NCBI RefSeq assembly: GCF_014287355.1
Contig: NZ_JACOPE010000001.1
Span: 2,232,001-2,296,000, forward strand
Origin: Ruminococcus hominis
GTDB taxonomy: Bacteria; Bacillota; Clostridia; Lachnospirales; Lachnospiraceae
Length of the DNA stretch: 64,000 bases
Reading direction: 5' to 3'
Notes under the pieces: model-generated
Database searches by the model: none
Told to the model about the DNA's origin: nothing
Seen by the model: only the letters and a program-made list of their open reading frames with translations
Part shown: positions 9,356 to 17,606 of the stretch, one piece after another
How the letters are laid out: every line of letters starts with the position of its first letter
How positions within the stretch are numbered: position 1 is the stretch's first letter
Position numbers and translations under genes: made by a program

Positions 9356-9383
9356 ATTATATCATTTTTGACTCACAAGTAAA
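9356..9383 (-). promoter_or_regulatory. Probable promoter of the sugar ABC ATPase-permease-esterase unit
   Basis: On the minus strand a TATAAT box (9361-9356) lies 16 bases after a TTTACT -35 element (9383-9378), about 65 bases before the ATPase start. The perfect -10 box makes this a credible internal promoter. Confidence 0.5.
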
Positions 9384-9413
9384 TAAATTTAGATGCTCAT
9401 ATGTAAACAAAAC

Positions 9414-9440
9414 ACGGAAGTCTGCAAGCAGACTCCCGTA
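9414..9440 (-). terminator. Hairpin between binding-protein and ATPase genes
   Basis: AGTCTGC and GCAGACT form a 7-bp stem around a two-base loop, extended by ACGG/CCGT. No strong U-run follows on the minus strand. It probably protects or partly terminates the message of the highly expressed binding-protein gene, a common arrangement in importer operons. Confidence 0.55.
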
Positions 9441-9472
9441 TCAAGTTCCTCTATAACTTCTATCTGTAAGAT

Positions 9473-10567
9473 TTAGAATGAAGGATAATCTGCAACGTTA
9501 TCAGATGTAACATCTTCACACTCGATCACGTGATCCTGTTCTACATCTTTGCCATCCAGGTAATCAACCATATCCTGAATTGCTGTCTGAATCATAGATG
9601 GACTGTATGTAACTGACATGATTCCACCAAGTTTTCCAGCGATATCCTGATATGAGTTACCACGAAGTACTTCGTAAAGTTCATCTAATCCACCACATCC
9701 TGTGATAACAGGTTTGTTAGCATAGAAAGTATCTTTTGTAGAATCACTGATTCCGCCACCGTTGAGGGCTTCTAAGATACCCATTGTCAACTCATCATCC
9801 TGTGCATAGATCCATTTGATATCTGCGTTAGAAGCATCTCCCATCAGAGACTCAAATGATTCTTTTGTATCAGAACGGCTCCAGTTCATAGCTCCTGAAT
9901 ATGTAATTGCTTTGAGGTCATCCTCTGTCCATTTTGCATCGTCTGCAATCTTAGAGCCACCGAATTCAAGTTCTCCTGTAAGATAATCTGTAAATCCGCT
10001 GTCACGTAATGTTGTAACTGAAGATGTGTCGCCTTCGTAAACATATACTTTATCGCCAGGTTTCATTCCCTGCTCTACAAAGTAAGCTGCTGCACCAGCA
10101 CCGATTCCCTGGTTATCACCTTTTACATTAGAAACAGCGCTTGGAGCTACTGCATCAATGATACGGTCGAATTCTACGAATGGAATATCTGCATCTACTA
10201 ACTGCTGAATTGCAGACTGTACTGTGTCGTCCATTGGCTGTACAACTACTGCAATGTCATCCTCTCCGCTTGCTACGATATCTTCGATCTTAGTAATCTG
10301 CTCAGACGCATCAGCTGAAGTGATTACTTCTGCGGAATAATTTCCATCTCCGTTGATTTCCTCAACTTTTTCTTTTGCGAATGTTGCAACGGATCCTGTC
10401 CAACCATGATCTTCGGCTGCTGTTAACACATAAATGTGTGTTGATCCATTGTCAGATTTTGCTGTGTCGTCGCTACTGTCTTTTCCTGAATCGCTGCTGC
10501 TTCCACATGCTGCAAGGCTCAGAACCATAACACCAGCAAGAAGTGTTGCTAAAATTTTCTTTTTCAT
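9473..10567 (-). CDS. Sugar-binding lipoprotein of the ABC importer (RbsB-like)
   Basis: The 364-residue protein starts with a lipoprotein signal peptide ending in the lipobox LAAC (cysteine at about residue 21), then a Ser/Asp-rich linker, then a type 1 periplasmic-binding-protein fold. Recognisable pieces are HIYVLTAAEDHGWTGSVA, VVQPMDD and YAQDDELTMGILEAL. It is a membrane-tethered sugar receptor outside the cell and hands substrate to the permease. A strong GGGAG ribosome site precedes the ATG. It is the first gene of the importer cluster. A large bidirectional-looking terminator (10688-10738) isolates it from the upstream gene. Confidence 0.92.
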   Translation of the reverse strand: MKKKILATLLAGVMVLSLAACGSSSDSGKDSSDDTAKSDNGSTHIYVLTAAEDHGWTGSVATFAKEKVEEINGDGNYSAEVITSADASEQITKIEDIVASGEDDIAVVVQPMDDTVQSAIQQLVDADIPFVEFDRIIDAVAPSAVSNVKGDNQGIGAGAAAYFVEQGMKPGDKVYVYEGDTSSVTTLRDSGFTDYLTGELEFGGSKIADDAKWTEDDLKAITYSGAMNWSRSDTKESFESLMGDASNADIKWIYAQDDELTMGILEALNGGGISDSTKDTFYANKPVITGCGGLDELYEVLRGNSYQDIAGKLGGIMSVTYSPSMIQTAIQDMVDYLDGKDVEQDHVIECEDVTSDNVADYPSF

Positions 10568-10687
10568 AATGATTTCTCCCTTCTTTTTTTCTTGTATTTA
10601 TTATAATTTAATTATATATTTTTACCAGTGAAAAAACTTTTCTTTATCTAACCATTTTTATGTCATTTTCCGTCTTATTTTAACTTC

Positions 10688-10738
10688 AAAAAAAATAAAG
10701 GACAAAAAATATATACATTTTTTTGTCCTTTATTTTTT
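10688..10738. terminator. Intrinsic terminator, A/T-rich long stem
   Basis: AAAATAAAGGACAAAAAA and its complement TTTTTTGTCCTTTATTTT form a stem of about 18 bp around a short loop, with A and T runs on the two sides. It insulates the importer operon from the gene upstream. Confidence 0.75.
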
Positions 10739-10875
10739 CTGGTTTGAAGATATCATTTACCTCTTCCCTTTTCCACTTAAAAAGAATTGAAATATCCATT
10801 TAGAAACTTCTTCATATCCATATCACTTTCTGTAATCTTTATAAAATAGAATAGTTTCTAACTCGCACAAAGGTC

Positions 10876-10926
10876 AAAAAAGGTTTTGATTGATGGTTTA
10901 GTTTCCATCAATCAAAACCTTTTTCC
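10876..10926 (-). terminator. Intrinsic terminator whose stem includes the end of the coding sequence
   Basis: A perfect stem of about 16 bp (10881-10896 with 10905-10920) pairs the last codons of the AAA-like gene with bases just past its TAA stop. A T-run follows on the minus strand, so the stop codon lies in the loop. Confidence 0.85.
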
Positions 10927-12616
10927 CTTCAAATGCAAACCCATAATGCCTGATTTGTGATTTCTTTATTCCCTGCTCCAACAACTCCGCATCATATTGC
11001 TTTTCTTCTATTTGGTTTAATGCTGCTTGCACTGTATCCTGCAATTTTTTTTCCTCTTCAGAATCATGCACTTTGAATTCCAATATAAACGCATTATCTC
11101 GTTTATTCGTCGGAATCAACATTACATCATAACGTCCATATCCACTTTCTCGATTTGATTTCACCTCATAGCGTTCTTTCAAATCAACCAACAGACCAAG
11201 AACAAAACCATGATAAAACCTCTCCGGTTGTGTCTTTCCTGACGGATGTTTTCCTGCATCAAAACTACTAAATGTTGTCAATGCTATATCGTTCATATAT
11301 GCATTCATTTCTTTTACATTTCCATTCAATAGCGCATTTATAAACTCATTATAATTAGATGCATCATCATGAAACCAGCCTTGAAACATTGAATAAAACA
11401 TACTCATCGTTTCAAGATTTGTAACACACAGATGATACCATGGTGTCAGCAGCATTCCCCTATATTCGATTTCCTGAATCTTTAAATATCCGCTTGCCAA
11501 CATAAGACTCCAAATTGCATTTTTATTCTGCTCCAATTGATCAAATACAATTTGTTCATCAAAATTCACGATAATGTTTCTATCGTTTAAAAGTTCTTCC
11601 ATCATCTCCTTTATATCCGGAGATGATTTTTGAAGCAATTTATTAATTAACCCATTCGAACTTGTCTGTGCCCAATATGGGCGTAATTGCTTTTCTTTCA
11701 GATAATTTGTAATTGACCACGGATTATAAATATCTTTTTGATTTCCGAATGTAAATCCATCGTACCATGTTTTTACAAGTTTCTTTTTATTTCCCATATC
11801 AAAATCATCCAATGCCTGAAATACTTCTTTTTCTGTAAAACCGAAACAATCCGCATAGCGTTCTGATGTTGTGGTAATGACAGTTAAATTGTTCAAATCA
11901 GAAAAGATAGACTCTTTTGAAACTCTTGTAATTCCAGTCATTATTGCACGTTCCATATATGGATTCGTCTTAAATGTTGAGTTAAAAAAACTTCGAATAA
12001 AAGAAGTAAATTCATCCCAATACCCATGCACATATGCTTCTTGCATTGGTGTATCGTATTCATCTAATAAAATAATTACTTTCTGTCCATAATAACGATT
12101 CAGACACGATGCCAGTCCTTTCACAGCTCTGAAAATCACTTCGTTTGTAATCGTTTTTGTCGGTTCTGGATTACTTACATACTCATCTAACACTCTAAAA
12201 ATCTCTTTTTCCCCATCTGTTAAGAGATTGCTTTTTAATAAATATCTATGACTTTGATATGCGTCATTAATACATGCAATAATACTATTTTTACTCTCGT
12301 CATAATTATCCGCTTTCACATCTGCAAACGTCAAAAAGATAACCGGATATTTTCCTTGTAATTTTCTATATTGTTCATTTTTCCAAATAGAAAGTCCTTC
12401 AAACAAATCACTTCTATCTATATACTGATTTGAGAAAAAGCATTTCATCATATCCATATTCAAGGTTTTTCCAAATCGACGTGGTCTGGTAATCAAAGTC
12501 ACATCATCCCCAGATTCCCACCATTCCTGAATATAGTTTGTCTTATCAATATAGAAATAGTTTTTCTTTCGTATCTGCTCAAAATCTTGTTTTCCTATAC
12601 TTATTACTTTATTCAT
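10898..12616 (-). CDS. AAA-ATPase-like / PD-(D/E)XK nuclease superfamily protein
   Basis: The 572-residue protein belongs to a large family (PF09820-type AAA-ATPase-like plus a C-terminal DUF1703-type nuclease fold) that is abundant in gut anaerobes. It has a Walker-A-like RPRRFGKT (44-51), a Walker-B-like VIILLDEYDTPM in the middle, the conserved ITRVSKESIFSDLNN, and a C-terminal FILEFKVHD segment resembling the E-x-K core of PD-(D/E)XK nucleases. Function is not established; defence or mobile-element roles have been proposed. A decayed relative lies at 54932-55687. The start has an AAGGAG site. The 3' end is folded into its own terminator. It is monocistronic. Confidence 0.85.
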   Translation of the reverse strand: MNKVISIGKQDFEQIRKKNYFYIDKTNYIQEWWESGDDVTLITRPRRFGKTLNMDMMKCFFSNQYIDRSDLFEGLSIWKNEQYRKLQGKYPVIFLTFADVKADNYDESKNSIIACINDAYQSHRYLLKSNLLTDGEKEIFRVLDEYVSNPEPTKTITNEVIFRAVKGLASCLNRYYGQKVIILLDEYDTPMQEAYVHGYWDEFTSFIRSFFNSTFKTNPYMERAIMTGITRVSKESIFSDLNNLTVITTTSERYADCFGFTEKEVFQALDDFDMGNKKKLVKTWYDGFTFGNQKDIYNPWSITNYLKEKQLRPYWAQTSSNGLINKLLQKSSPDIKEMMEELLNDRNIIVNFDEQIVFDQLEQNKNAIWSLMLASGYLKIQEIEYRGMLLTPWYHLCVTNLETMSMFYSMFQGWFHDDASNYNEFINALLNGNVKEMNAYMNDIALTTFSSFDAGKHPSGKTQPERFYHGFVLGLLVDLKERYEVKSNRESGYGRYDVMLIPTNKRDNAFILEFKVHDSEEEKKLQDTVQAALNQIEEKQYDAELLEQGIKKSQIRHYGFAFEGKKVLIDGN

Positions 12617-12699
12617 GAATCTCCTTCCTATCCATTAGCAATCGCTATTCACAATTCAACTATACTAACAGACTGAGTAAAGTGATATGGGTTATTCTT
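12617..12699. other. Promoter side of the AAA-like gene
   Basis: This short A/T-rich stretch lies between the frame remnant at 12700 and the AAA-like gene start. No clear terminator for the upstream gene was found. Confidence 0.3.
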
Positions 12700-12837
12700 T
12701 TACTTTCCATTCATTATACCATACAACTCCTGTGCCTTCCAATCCAATTCCAGCAGCATCCATCTGGAATCATCCATCTGAGGCAATTTCAGATTTTTCC
12801 TTGCTTCCGCTTCACTGCTTTCTAACAAAACCGGAAT
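12700..12837 (-). other. In-frame C-terminal tail of the TmcAL-like gene beyond a TGA
   Basis: Directly after the TGA at 12840-12838 the same frame stays open for 45 codons to a TAA (12702-12700). It reads IPVLLESSEAEARKNL and WMLLELDWKAQELYGIM. In TmcAL/YlbM proteins the C-terminus has an 'IPxLT' strand, then a hydrophobic segment before 'xxLYxL', and this tail fits that pattern. It is therefore probably former coding sequence cut off by a nonsense change, for example CGA to TGA. Confidence 0.6.
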
Positions 12838-13836
12838 TCAGGAATATTCTTTTATCCTCTTGTAAATATCCTTTTCTGCATTATTATCCAAAGCCCGCAC
12901 ATATAACGCATAACTATAAATCCCACAAATAGATATTTCAACATGACGTACACCAATGAGAACTTTCAATAGGTATCTTCTTAATTCTTCTGCTGAATAG
13001 TTCTGATTTGATATTACATTTGCAAGCTGTTCAAAGAACAAATTTCCATTTTGAATGTTGCACTTGTTGTAAACTTTTAAAATCTGTTTTGTTATCGGTC
13101 CATAACCGCCCGAGATTTCATTCAGATACTTTGTATTCTGTTCCTCTGTATGTAATGCTAACATTTGCATCAGCTGTTCTCCTAACCGAGCTTCAAATCT
13201 TGTTATCACATCTGTTCCTTTTGCGTACTTATCCGATGTTTCTTTTATTTTGTCTTGACGTTCGATAAATTCATTCATATTCACAAAACGAATCTTCATA
13301 TTGCTGTACATCCGCTTCATTGCTTTTGCATATTCAATCGCATGGATATTCTGCTGTTTTTCCAATATAGCTTTTGCTCCCGGTATGAATTCTTCAGTCA
13401 CTTCTGCACATGCAGTTGCAAAATTCTTTCCGTTTTCCATACACAGTTTTATTTTCTGCTGATATTCTCTAGGTTCAATAAATAAGAACTGAATCATGTC
13501 TTTCAACAATTTTTCATCTGCATCTTCACACAAAATTGCAAGTTCATCCACACAATTCAGTTTTTCCAACATCGATACTGCTGCAAATGCTAAGGTATCA
13601 AAGGTTGTCAATGTACAATATACTGGAATTTCCAACACAATATCTGCTCCCTGTTCCCTCAATATCTCTGCTTTTTTGTATTTACTTACAGATGCCAGAA
13701 GTCCTTTTTGTGTAAAATTTCCACTTGTAACAACGACAAGTCCATCGGCTTCTGTTTTCTTTTTTATGTGTTGGAATAACTTTGTTCTGTTGATTTCGAT
13801 TGGTTCAAATTCATCTATTAATGCTGTAAGTTTCAT
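12838..13836 (-). CDS. Divergent TmcAL-like (tRNA-Met cytidine acetate ligase family) protein, probably truncated
   Basis: The product is about 332 residues from the ATG at 13836, chosen because GGAGGAATCCC stands directly before it; a longer frame from 13869 lacks a site. It keeps the family fold near VVVTSGNFTQKG, KYKKAEILREQGADIVLEIPV and TFDTLAFAAVSML. TmcAL/YlbM enzymes start with a nucleotidyltransferase signature of the form EYNPFHxGH. Here the equivalent region is DEFEPIEINR, so the HxGH motif is gone. The C-terminus is cut by a TGA, after which about 45 family-like codons continue in frame. It is likely a paralogue that has lost ligase activity, either decaying or repurposed. Confidence 0.65.
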   Translation of the reverse strand: MKLTALIDEFEPIEINRTKLFQHIKKKTEADGLVVVTSGNFTQKGLLASVSKYKKAEILREQGADIVLEIPVYCTLTTFDTLAFAAVSMLEKLNCVDELAILCEDADEKLLKDMIQFLFIEPREYQQKIKLCMENGKNFATACAEVTEEFIPGAKAILEKQQNIHAIEYAKAMKRMYSNMKIRFVNMNEFIERQDKIKETSDKYAKGTDVITRFEARLGEQLMQMLALHTEEQNTKYLNEISGGYGPITKQILKVYNKCNIQNGNLFFEQLANVISNQNYSAEELRRYLLKVLIGVRHVEISICGIYSYALYVRALDNNAEKDIYKRIKEYS

Positions 13837-13890
13837 GGGATTCCTCCGATTTCTATTCACATTTACCATTATTATAACTTTTGTTCACCA

Positions 13891-13950
13891 AAAAGAAATA
13901 GCAAATAATCATCTTTCCGACAATTATTTGCTATTTCTTGTTCTTTTTAT
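13891..13950. terminator. Intrinsic terminator after the deglycosidase beta gene
   Basis: AAGAAATAGCAAATAAT (13893-13909) and its complement (13923-13939) form a 17-bp stem flanked by A-rich and T-rich stretches. It ends the two-gene deglycosidase transcript on the minus strand. Confidence 0.8.
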
Positions 13951-13956
13951 CTATAT

Positions 13957-14397
13957 TTACACAATTAACAATCTTCTCTCATTCACATGATGTCCAAACT
14001 CCGGCATAAAGATAAATGCTTCTTCATCTGGATTTAAACTATCCTGCATAACTGGTGGCATATAAGATGATGTAAAGCAGAATCCATATTTCAAATCATG
14101 GAATCCTTGAACAAGCCCACCCGATTTCTTTACTTTCAACACTGCCGGTGTTGTCACATCCCAGTGTGTCTGAAAATTTGATTTCATTTCTTCATAAGTA
14201 TAATCTTCTCCATGAATATTCCAGATAATATCTTCTTTTTCAAATCGTTCTCCATCTACGAATAATGTTCCAGGTCTGAGCTGGCTTAAGAAGATTCCTC
14301 TATAATATGGAAGTCTGATCTTGAACTGAAATCCTGTTACATTTCCATCTTTCTTTATATTACGAAATCCTACAGACTGTATTACTTCTCTTTCCAT
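13957..14397 (-). CDS. C-glycoside deglycosidase beta subunit-like protein (DUF6379 type)
   Basis: This 146-residue protein resembles the small beta subunit (DfgB/DgpC/CarC type) of C-glycoside deglycosidases. It has a beta-rich sequence with QFKIRLPYYRGIFLSQL, VDGERF and a C-terminal MPEFGHHVNERR segment. It starts 14 bases after the stop of the TIM-barrel gene, which has the right size and type for the alpha subunit. Known enzymes of this kind cleave the C-C bond of 3''-oxo C-glycosides such as oxidised puerarin, carminic acid or orientin as alpha/beta complexes with a divalent metal. The pairing makes the assignment fairly strong; the actual substrate is unknown. An AAGGAGG site precedes the ATG. 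Confidence 0.75.
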   Translation of the reverse strand: MEREVIQSVGFRNIKKDGNVTGFQFKIRLPYYRGIFLSQLRPGTLFVDGERFEKEDIIWNIHGEDYTYEEMKSNFQTHWDVTTPAVLKVKKSGGLVQGFHDLKYGFCFTSSYMPPVMQDSLNPDEEAFIFMPEFGHHVNERRLLIV

Positions 14398-14411
14398 TTT
14401 TCGAATCCTCC

Positions 14412-15284
14412 TTAATCACCAATATAATTCTTCATCATAATATGATGTTTTCTAAGTGTTTGTCCTACTTCGTATCCTGGGTCATATTTATCTGCACCTT
14501 CATATTCACTTAAGAGATATCCGTCCCAATTTTGTTTTTTAAGCAATTCAATAATTTCTTTATAAGGAATCGTTGTCTCTTCAAACTCATCACTCATATT
14601 GATAAATTTTGCATGACAACAGTAAATATATGGCAGTAATGGAATCAAATCTTCTGGTACGTTTGGAGTATAGTTTGGATCACGATATTCTCCTTCTGAG
14701 AATTCTGTACGAAACACGCTGAAGTCAATATTCAATCCAAAATTCTTTGTACCTGTTTCTTTGATAAAATCAACGTAATCTGTTACCATCTTTCCTTTCA
14801 GATTAGATGGTGTATGGATTTCAGGGCACATCTTGATTCCAAGTTCTTCTGCAAGTGGCAGTGCCATCTTGATAATCTCACGCCAGTTCTTTACCGGCTC
14901 CAGTGCGTCGTTGATTACCGGCATTTTTGTTCTCATTACAGTAAATCCCAGACGATGCGCCAGACGGATATCTCTTGCCAACATCTCATAAGATTCTTCT
15001 GTTGTCAGGTCTCGATATCCCAGAACATGTGAATCAATCCAATTGCCATACTCAACTGGAACAATCTCATATTTATCGCACAGGCGGAACCATTTTTCTA
15101 CCCATTCATCTGTCGGGTTTGGATAATTCTCAATATGCGTATTTGCCAGAATCTCAATTCCATGAGCTCCCATGTCGTGTAAATCTTCAAAACATTCTTC
15201 CAATGATTTTGTAAGGCCAAATTCTGCTGAATAACTGTACAGTGCAACACCACGCTTTGGTCCCTTTCTATCGTACTGATACAT
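14412..15284 (-). CDS. C-glycoside deglycosidase alpha subunit-like TIM-barrel protein (sugar isomerase/epimerase family)
   Basis: The 290-residue protein is an AP-endonuclease-2/xylose-isomerase-like TIM barrel. Likely metal ligands appear in the expected order: E155 (CPEIHTP), D187 (LNIDFS), H224 (CCHAKF) and E260 (LSEYEG). This fold serves sugar epimerases and isomerases and also the alpha subunit of C-glycoside deglycosidases. The adjacent beta-subunit-like gene, 14 bases downstream, favours the latter. The start has a strong GGAGGAG site. No 3-position sugar oxidoreductase gene lies beside it, so the oxidised substrate would have to come from elsewhere. Regulators and glycosidases upstream place it in a glycoside-use region. 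Confidence 0.78.
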   Translation of the reverse strand: MYQYDRKGPKRGVALYSYSAEFGLTKSLEECFEDLHDMGAHGIEILANTHIENYPNPTDEWVEKWFRLCDKYEIVPVEYGNWIDSHVLGYRDLTTEESYEMLARDIRLAHRLGFTVMRTKMPVINDALEPVKNWREIIKMALPLAEELGIKMCPEIHTPSNLKGKMVTDYVDFIKETGTKNFGLNIDFSVFRTEFSEGEYRDPNYTPNVPEDLIPLLPYIYCCHAKFINMSDEFEETTIPYKEIIELLKKQNWDGYLLSEYEGADKYDPGYEVGQTLRKHHIMMKNYIGD

Positions 15285-15402
15285 TTTAACTCCTCCTTGT
15301 CATCTTTTCCGATTTGTTTTCGTTGAGTTTATTTTATCTCCTTTTTTAACATTTTTCTTTCCTTCAATTTCCAAATATTTTCCTATTTTTGCATTCTACA
15401 TG

Positions 15403-15458
15403 AAAAAACAGGCATGACGCGCAACATTTTGTTATCATTTATTGCGTATCATGCCTGA
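15403..15458 (-). terminator. Intrinsic terminator after the AraC-GH39-like gene
   Basis: CAGGCATGA (15409-15417) pairs with TCATGCCTG (15449-15457), extended by GCGCAA/TTGCG. On the minus strand the stem is followed by TTTTTT. Confidence 0.8.
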
Positions 15459-15532
15459 CTCTATTATAATTTATTAATTTTCCAGTTCTATCTCAACTTT
15501 GACATAAATATCTTCTATTATGAAAACTATAC

Positions 15533-17575
15533 CTAGCATGCATCATCTTTTGATACATGCAACAATATAATCTCCTGTCCCCTCAGTGTCATTCTGATTT
15601 GAACCATCCCTTCCACTGACATTACTCCTTCCATCCGTCGCTCCGGTTGTGTAATCTCTCTCAAATATTTAATATCCTCATTTGTAAGGGTTTCTTCGTA
15701 TTGAAATTTCTTCCATTCATCCAGAATACTCCCTTTTTCTCTGCAAATACGATTTGATGTGATTGTATAATTGCCATCAACCACATTTTTCAAAACCAAA
15801 TCAATATTACATTCCTGATTTGTCAAAAATATTTTCTCTACTTTCTCCGGCGAATCAATGGGGTCATTTGCAACAACATAAGTATCTTCATATCTTTGAT
15901 AATGAAAACCAATGATATGATAAACATCTTTTCCTATCTCTTTTGTAACAATTAATTCTTCATTATGTAATAGCAGTTCTTCGCCTAATTGGTTCAAAAA
16001 CTGCAATGCAAAATACACCGGTTTTCGAATTGTATCCTTTGTGATCAAACCACTTCCGCCATTTGCAATTCGTTTCATATCAAAATAATTACTTACCCAA
16101 TCAGATCCCATCCAAAGACATACCATATCTGCCATTGAAAGTATTTCAATAATCTTCTTTGTTATATAGGAAGCCCGAAAGCAAGAATCATTCAAAAAAT
16201 TACGATTTGAAATAGAACTGTTCCATTCAACCACATAAAGAGGGATATCGACCTCTCCTTCTTCCATAATTTGATGAATAGACTGTAATTTTTCATACTC
16301 ATAATTTTCTGACTGTGTACGATAATAATTTACTTTTCCATCCTTCCTCGAAGAATCATATGGAAACAAAAGAATAGAAATAAATTCTGGCAAGCAATTA
16401 TTTTCTTTACTATATTGTAAGTACTCATGCAAAAATTTTACATCATTTGTTACATCAGAAGGTCCTCCTACGCAGGCATCTGGCAATGCCTTTTTTATAA
16501 CCTGATAGGAAGATCTATAGCATTCTTTATAGTCATACTCCTTATCGATATAATATTGATTTCTTGCAAAATGCACAATATCACTGGATAATTCAAATTT
16601 CCATTGTACTACCTCTTCTTTTCCATATCGCTTTATTATATGATGAATAAAATCTTTCAACATTGCTATCCAGATATCTTTTGATTGAAATACAATACAT
16701 TCTTCTTCGAAATATAATGTATTTCCCATAGATGATAATGCTGTATCTGGTCTTCTTCCCAAATCTACAAATGGTTTTATATGATGAGACACTAAAAAAT
16801 CTAATGCCAGATCAATCATATCATAATTATAGTTTCCTTGCGTTTTTCCATCTGTAATCATCATCTTCTTAGAAAAAACATTCCATATCCGTACATATGA
16901 AAATCCCAACGTTTCTGTAAGATAAATTGTATGATATTGCAAATTAGCAAGTGTCAAATTATAAACCGAACCAATATTCACTACCTGATTCCAAATTTTT
17001 GTCAACTTGCTCTTTCGTCTCACATTAACTTCAATTGCACTATTTTCCGTATCAAGGGATTTGTTTTTATTTCTTTTATCTCTATTTTCTTTCTTTGTTG
17101 GCGTAGTACACTCTTTTTCTTCTTTTTTCTTCTCTCGATATTCTACCGGAGTGCACTGATAATATTGTCGAAACACACGATTCATTACCGAAGCATTAGA
17201 GAATCCATTATCCACTGCAATTTTCGTGACTGTCTTCGAAGTTGTCATCAAATCCTCTGCTGCAAAATAGATTCGCACCCGATTTACAAACTCTGCAAAT
17301 TTCATTCCAGTTTGCCTCTGAAATAATCTGGATAATGTAGAGGTCGCTGTAAACAGTTCATCTGCAAGTTCTGATAAACTCACATGATTTTGACGATTTT
17401 CACCCACATACTTTACAATCTGACGCATACGAACATCGTCAGAGTTCGTCTGCAGAAAACCTTTTCCAGTTATCCAGACAGACACCAATCCTTGAACAAT
17501 ATAGCTTCTCTCAGTCTCTCTGAATCTGTCAGTTTTATTCTTTTGATTATTTCCTATCTGAATCCAATTCTCCAT
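15533..17575 (-). CDS. AraC-family regulator with a GH39-like domain, lacking the N-terminal cupin
   Basis: The 680-residue protein has an AraC-type double helix-turn-helix (about residues 48-150, including ATSTLSRLFQRQTG and IAVDNGFSNASVMNRVFRQYY). A basic linker follows, then a domain of about 400 residues with the GH39 beta-xylosidase fold. The equivalent of the GH39 acid/base motif (FExWNEP) reads FELSSDIV, so the catalytic glutamate is gone. The nucleophile-like VEWNSS is kept, which suggests a sugar-sensing rather than an enzymatic role. The paralogue at 24412 has an N-terminal cupin that is missing here. The start has a GGAG site and lies 31 bases after the HTH-ATPase gene, so the two are probably cotranscribed. 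Confidence 0.82.
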   Translation of the reverse strand: MENWIQIGNNQKNKTDRFRETERSYIVQGLVSVWITGKGFLQTNSDDVRMRQIVKYVGENRQNHVSLSELADELFTATSTLSRLFQRQTGMKFAEFVNRVRIYFAAEDLMTTSKTVTKIAVDNGFSNASVMNRVFRQYYQCTPVEYREKKKEEKECTTPTKKENRDKRNKNKSLDTENSAIEVNVRRKSKLTKIWNQVVNIGSVYNLTLANLQYHTIYLTETLGFSYVRIWNVFSKKMMITDGKTQGNYNYDMIDLALDFLVSHHIKPFVDLGRRPDTALSSMGNTLYFEEECIVFQSKDIWIAMLKDFIHHIIKRYGKEEVVQWKFELSSDIVHFARNQYYIDKEYDYKECYRSSYQVIKKALPDACVGGPSDVTNDVKFLHEYLQYSKENNCLPEFISILLFPYDSSRKDGKVNYYRTQSENYEYEKLQSIHQIMEEGEVDIPLYVVEWNSSISNRNFLNDSCFRASYITKKIIEILSMADMVCLWMGSDWVSNYFDMKRIANGGSGLITKDTIRKPVYFALQFLNQLGEELLLHNEELIVTKEIGKDVYHIIGFHYQRYEDTYVVANDPIDSPEKVEKIFLTNQECNIDLVLKNVVDGNYTITSNRICREKGSILDEWKKFQYEETLTNEDIKYLREITQPERRMEGVMSVEGMVQIRMTLRGQEIILLHVSKDDAC

Positions 17576-17606
17576 AGTTTACTCCGATTACTTTTCCAAT
17601 TGTTTT

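Noticed and set aside
12838..12840. TGA in the TmcAL-like gene as selenocysteine or recoded codon
   Set aside because: No selenocysteine insertion hairpin was apparent after it, the family has no catalytic Cys there, and other genes here use TGA as a normal stop.
15533..17575. Active GH39 beta-xylosidase
   Set aside because: The acid/base Asn-Glu motif is missing and the chain begins with an AraC DNA-binding region, so a regulator is more likely.
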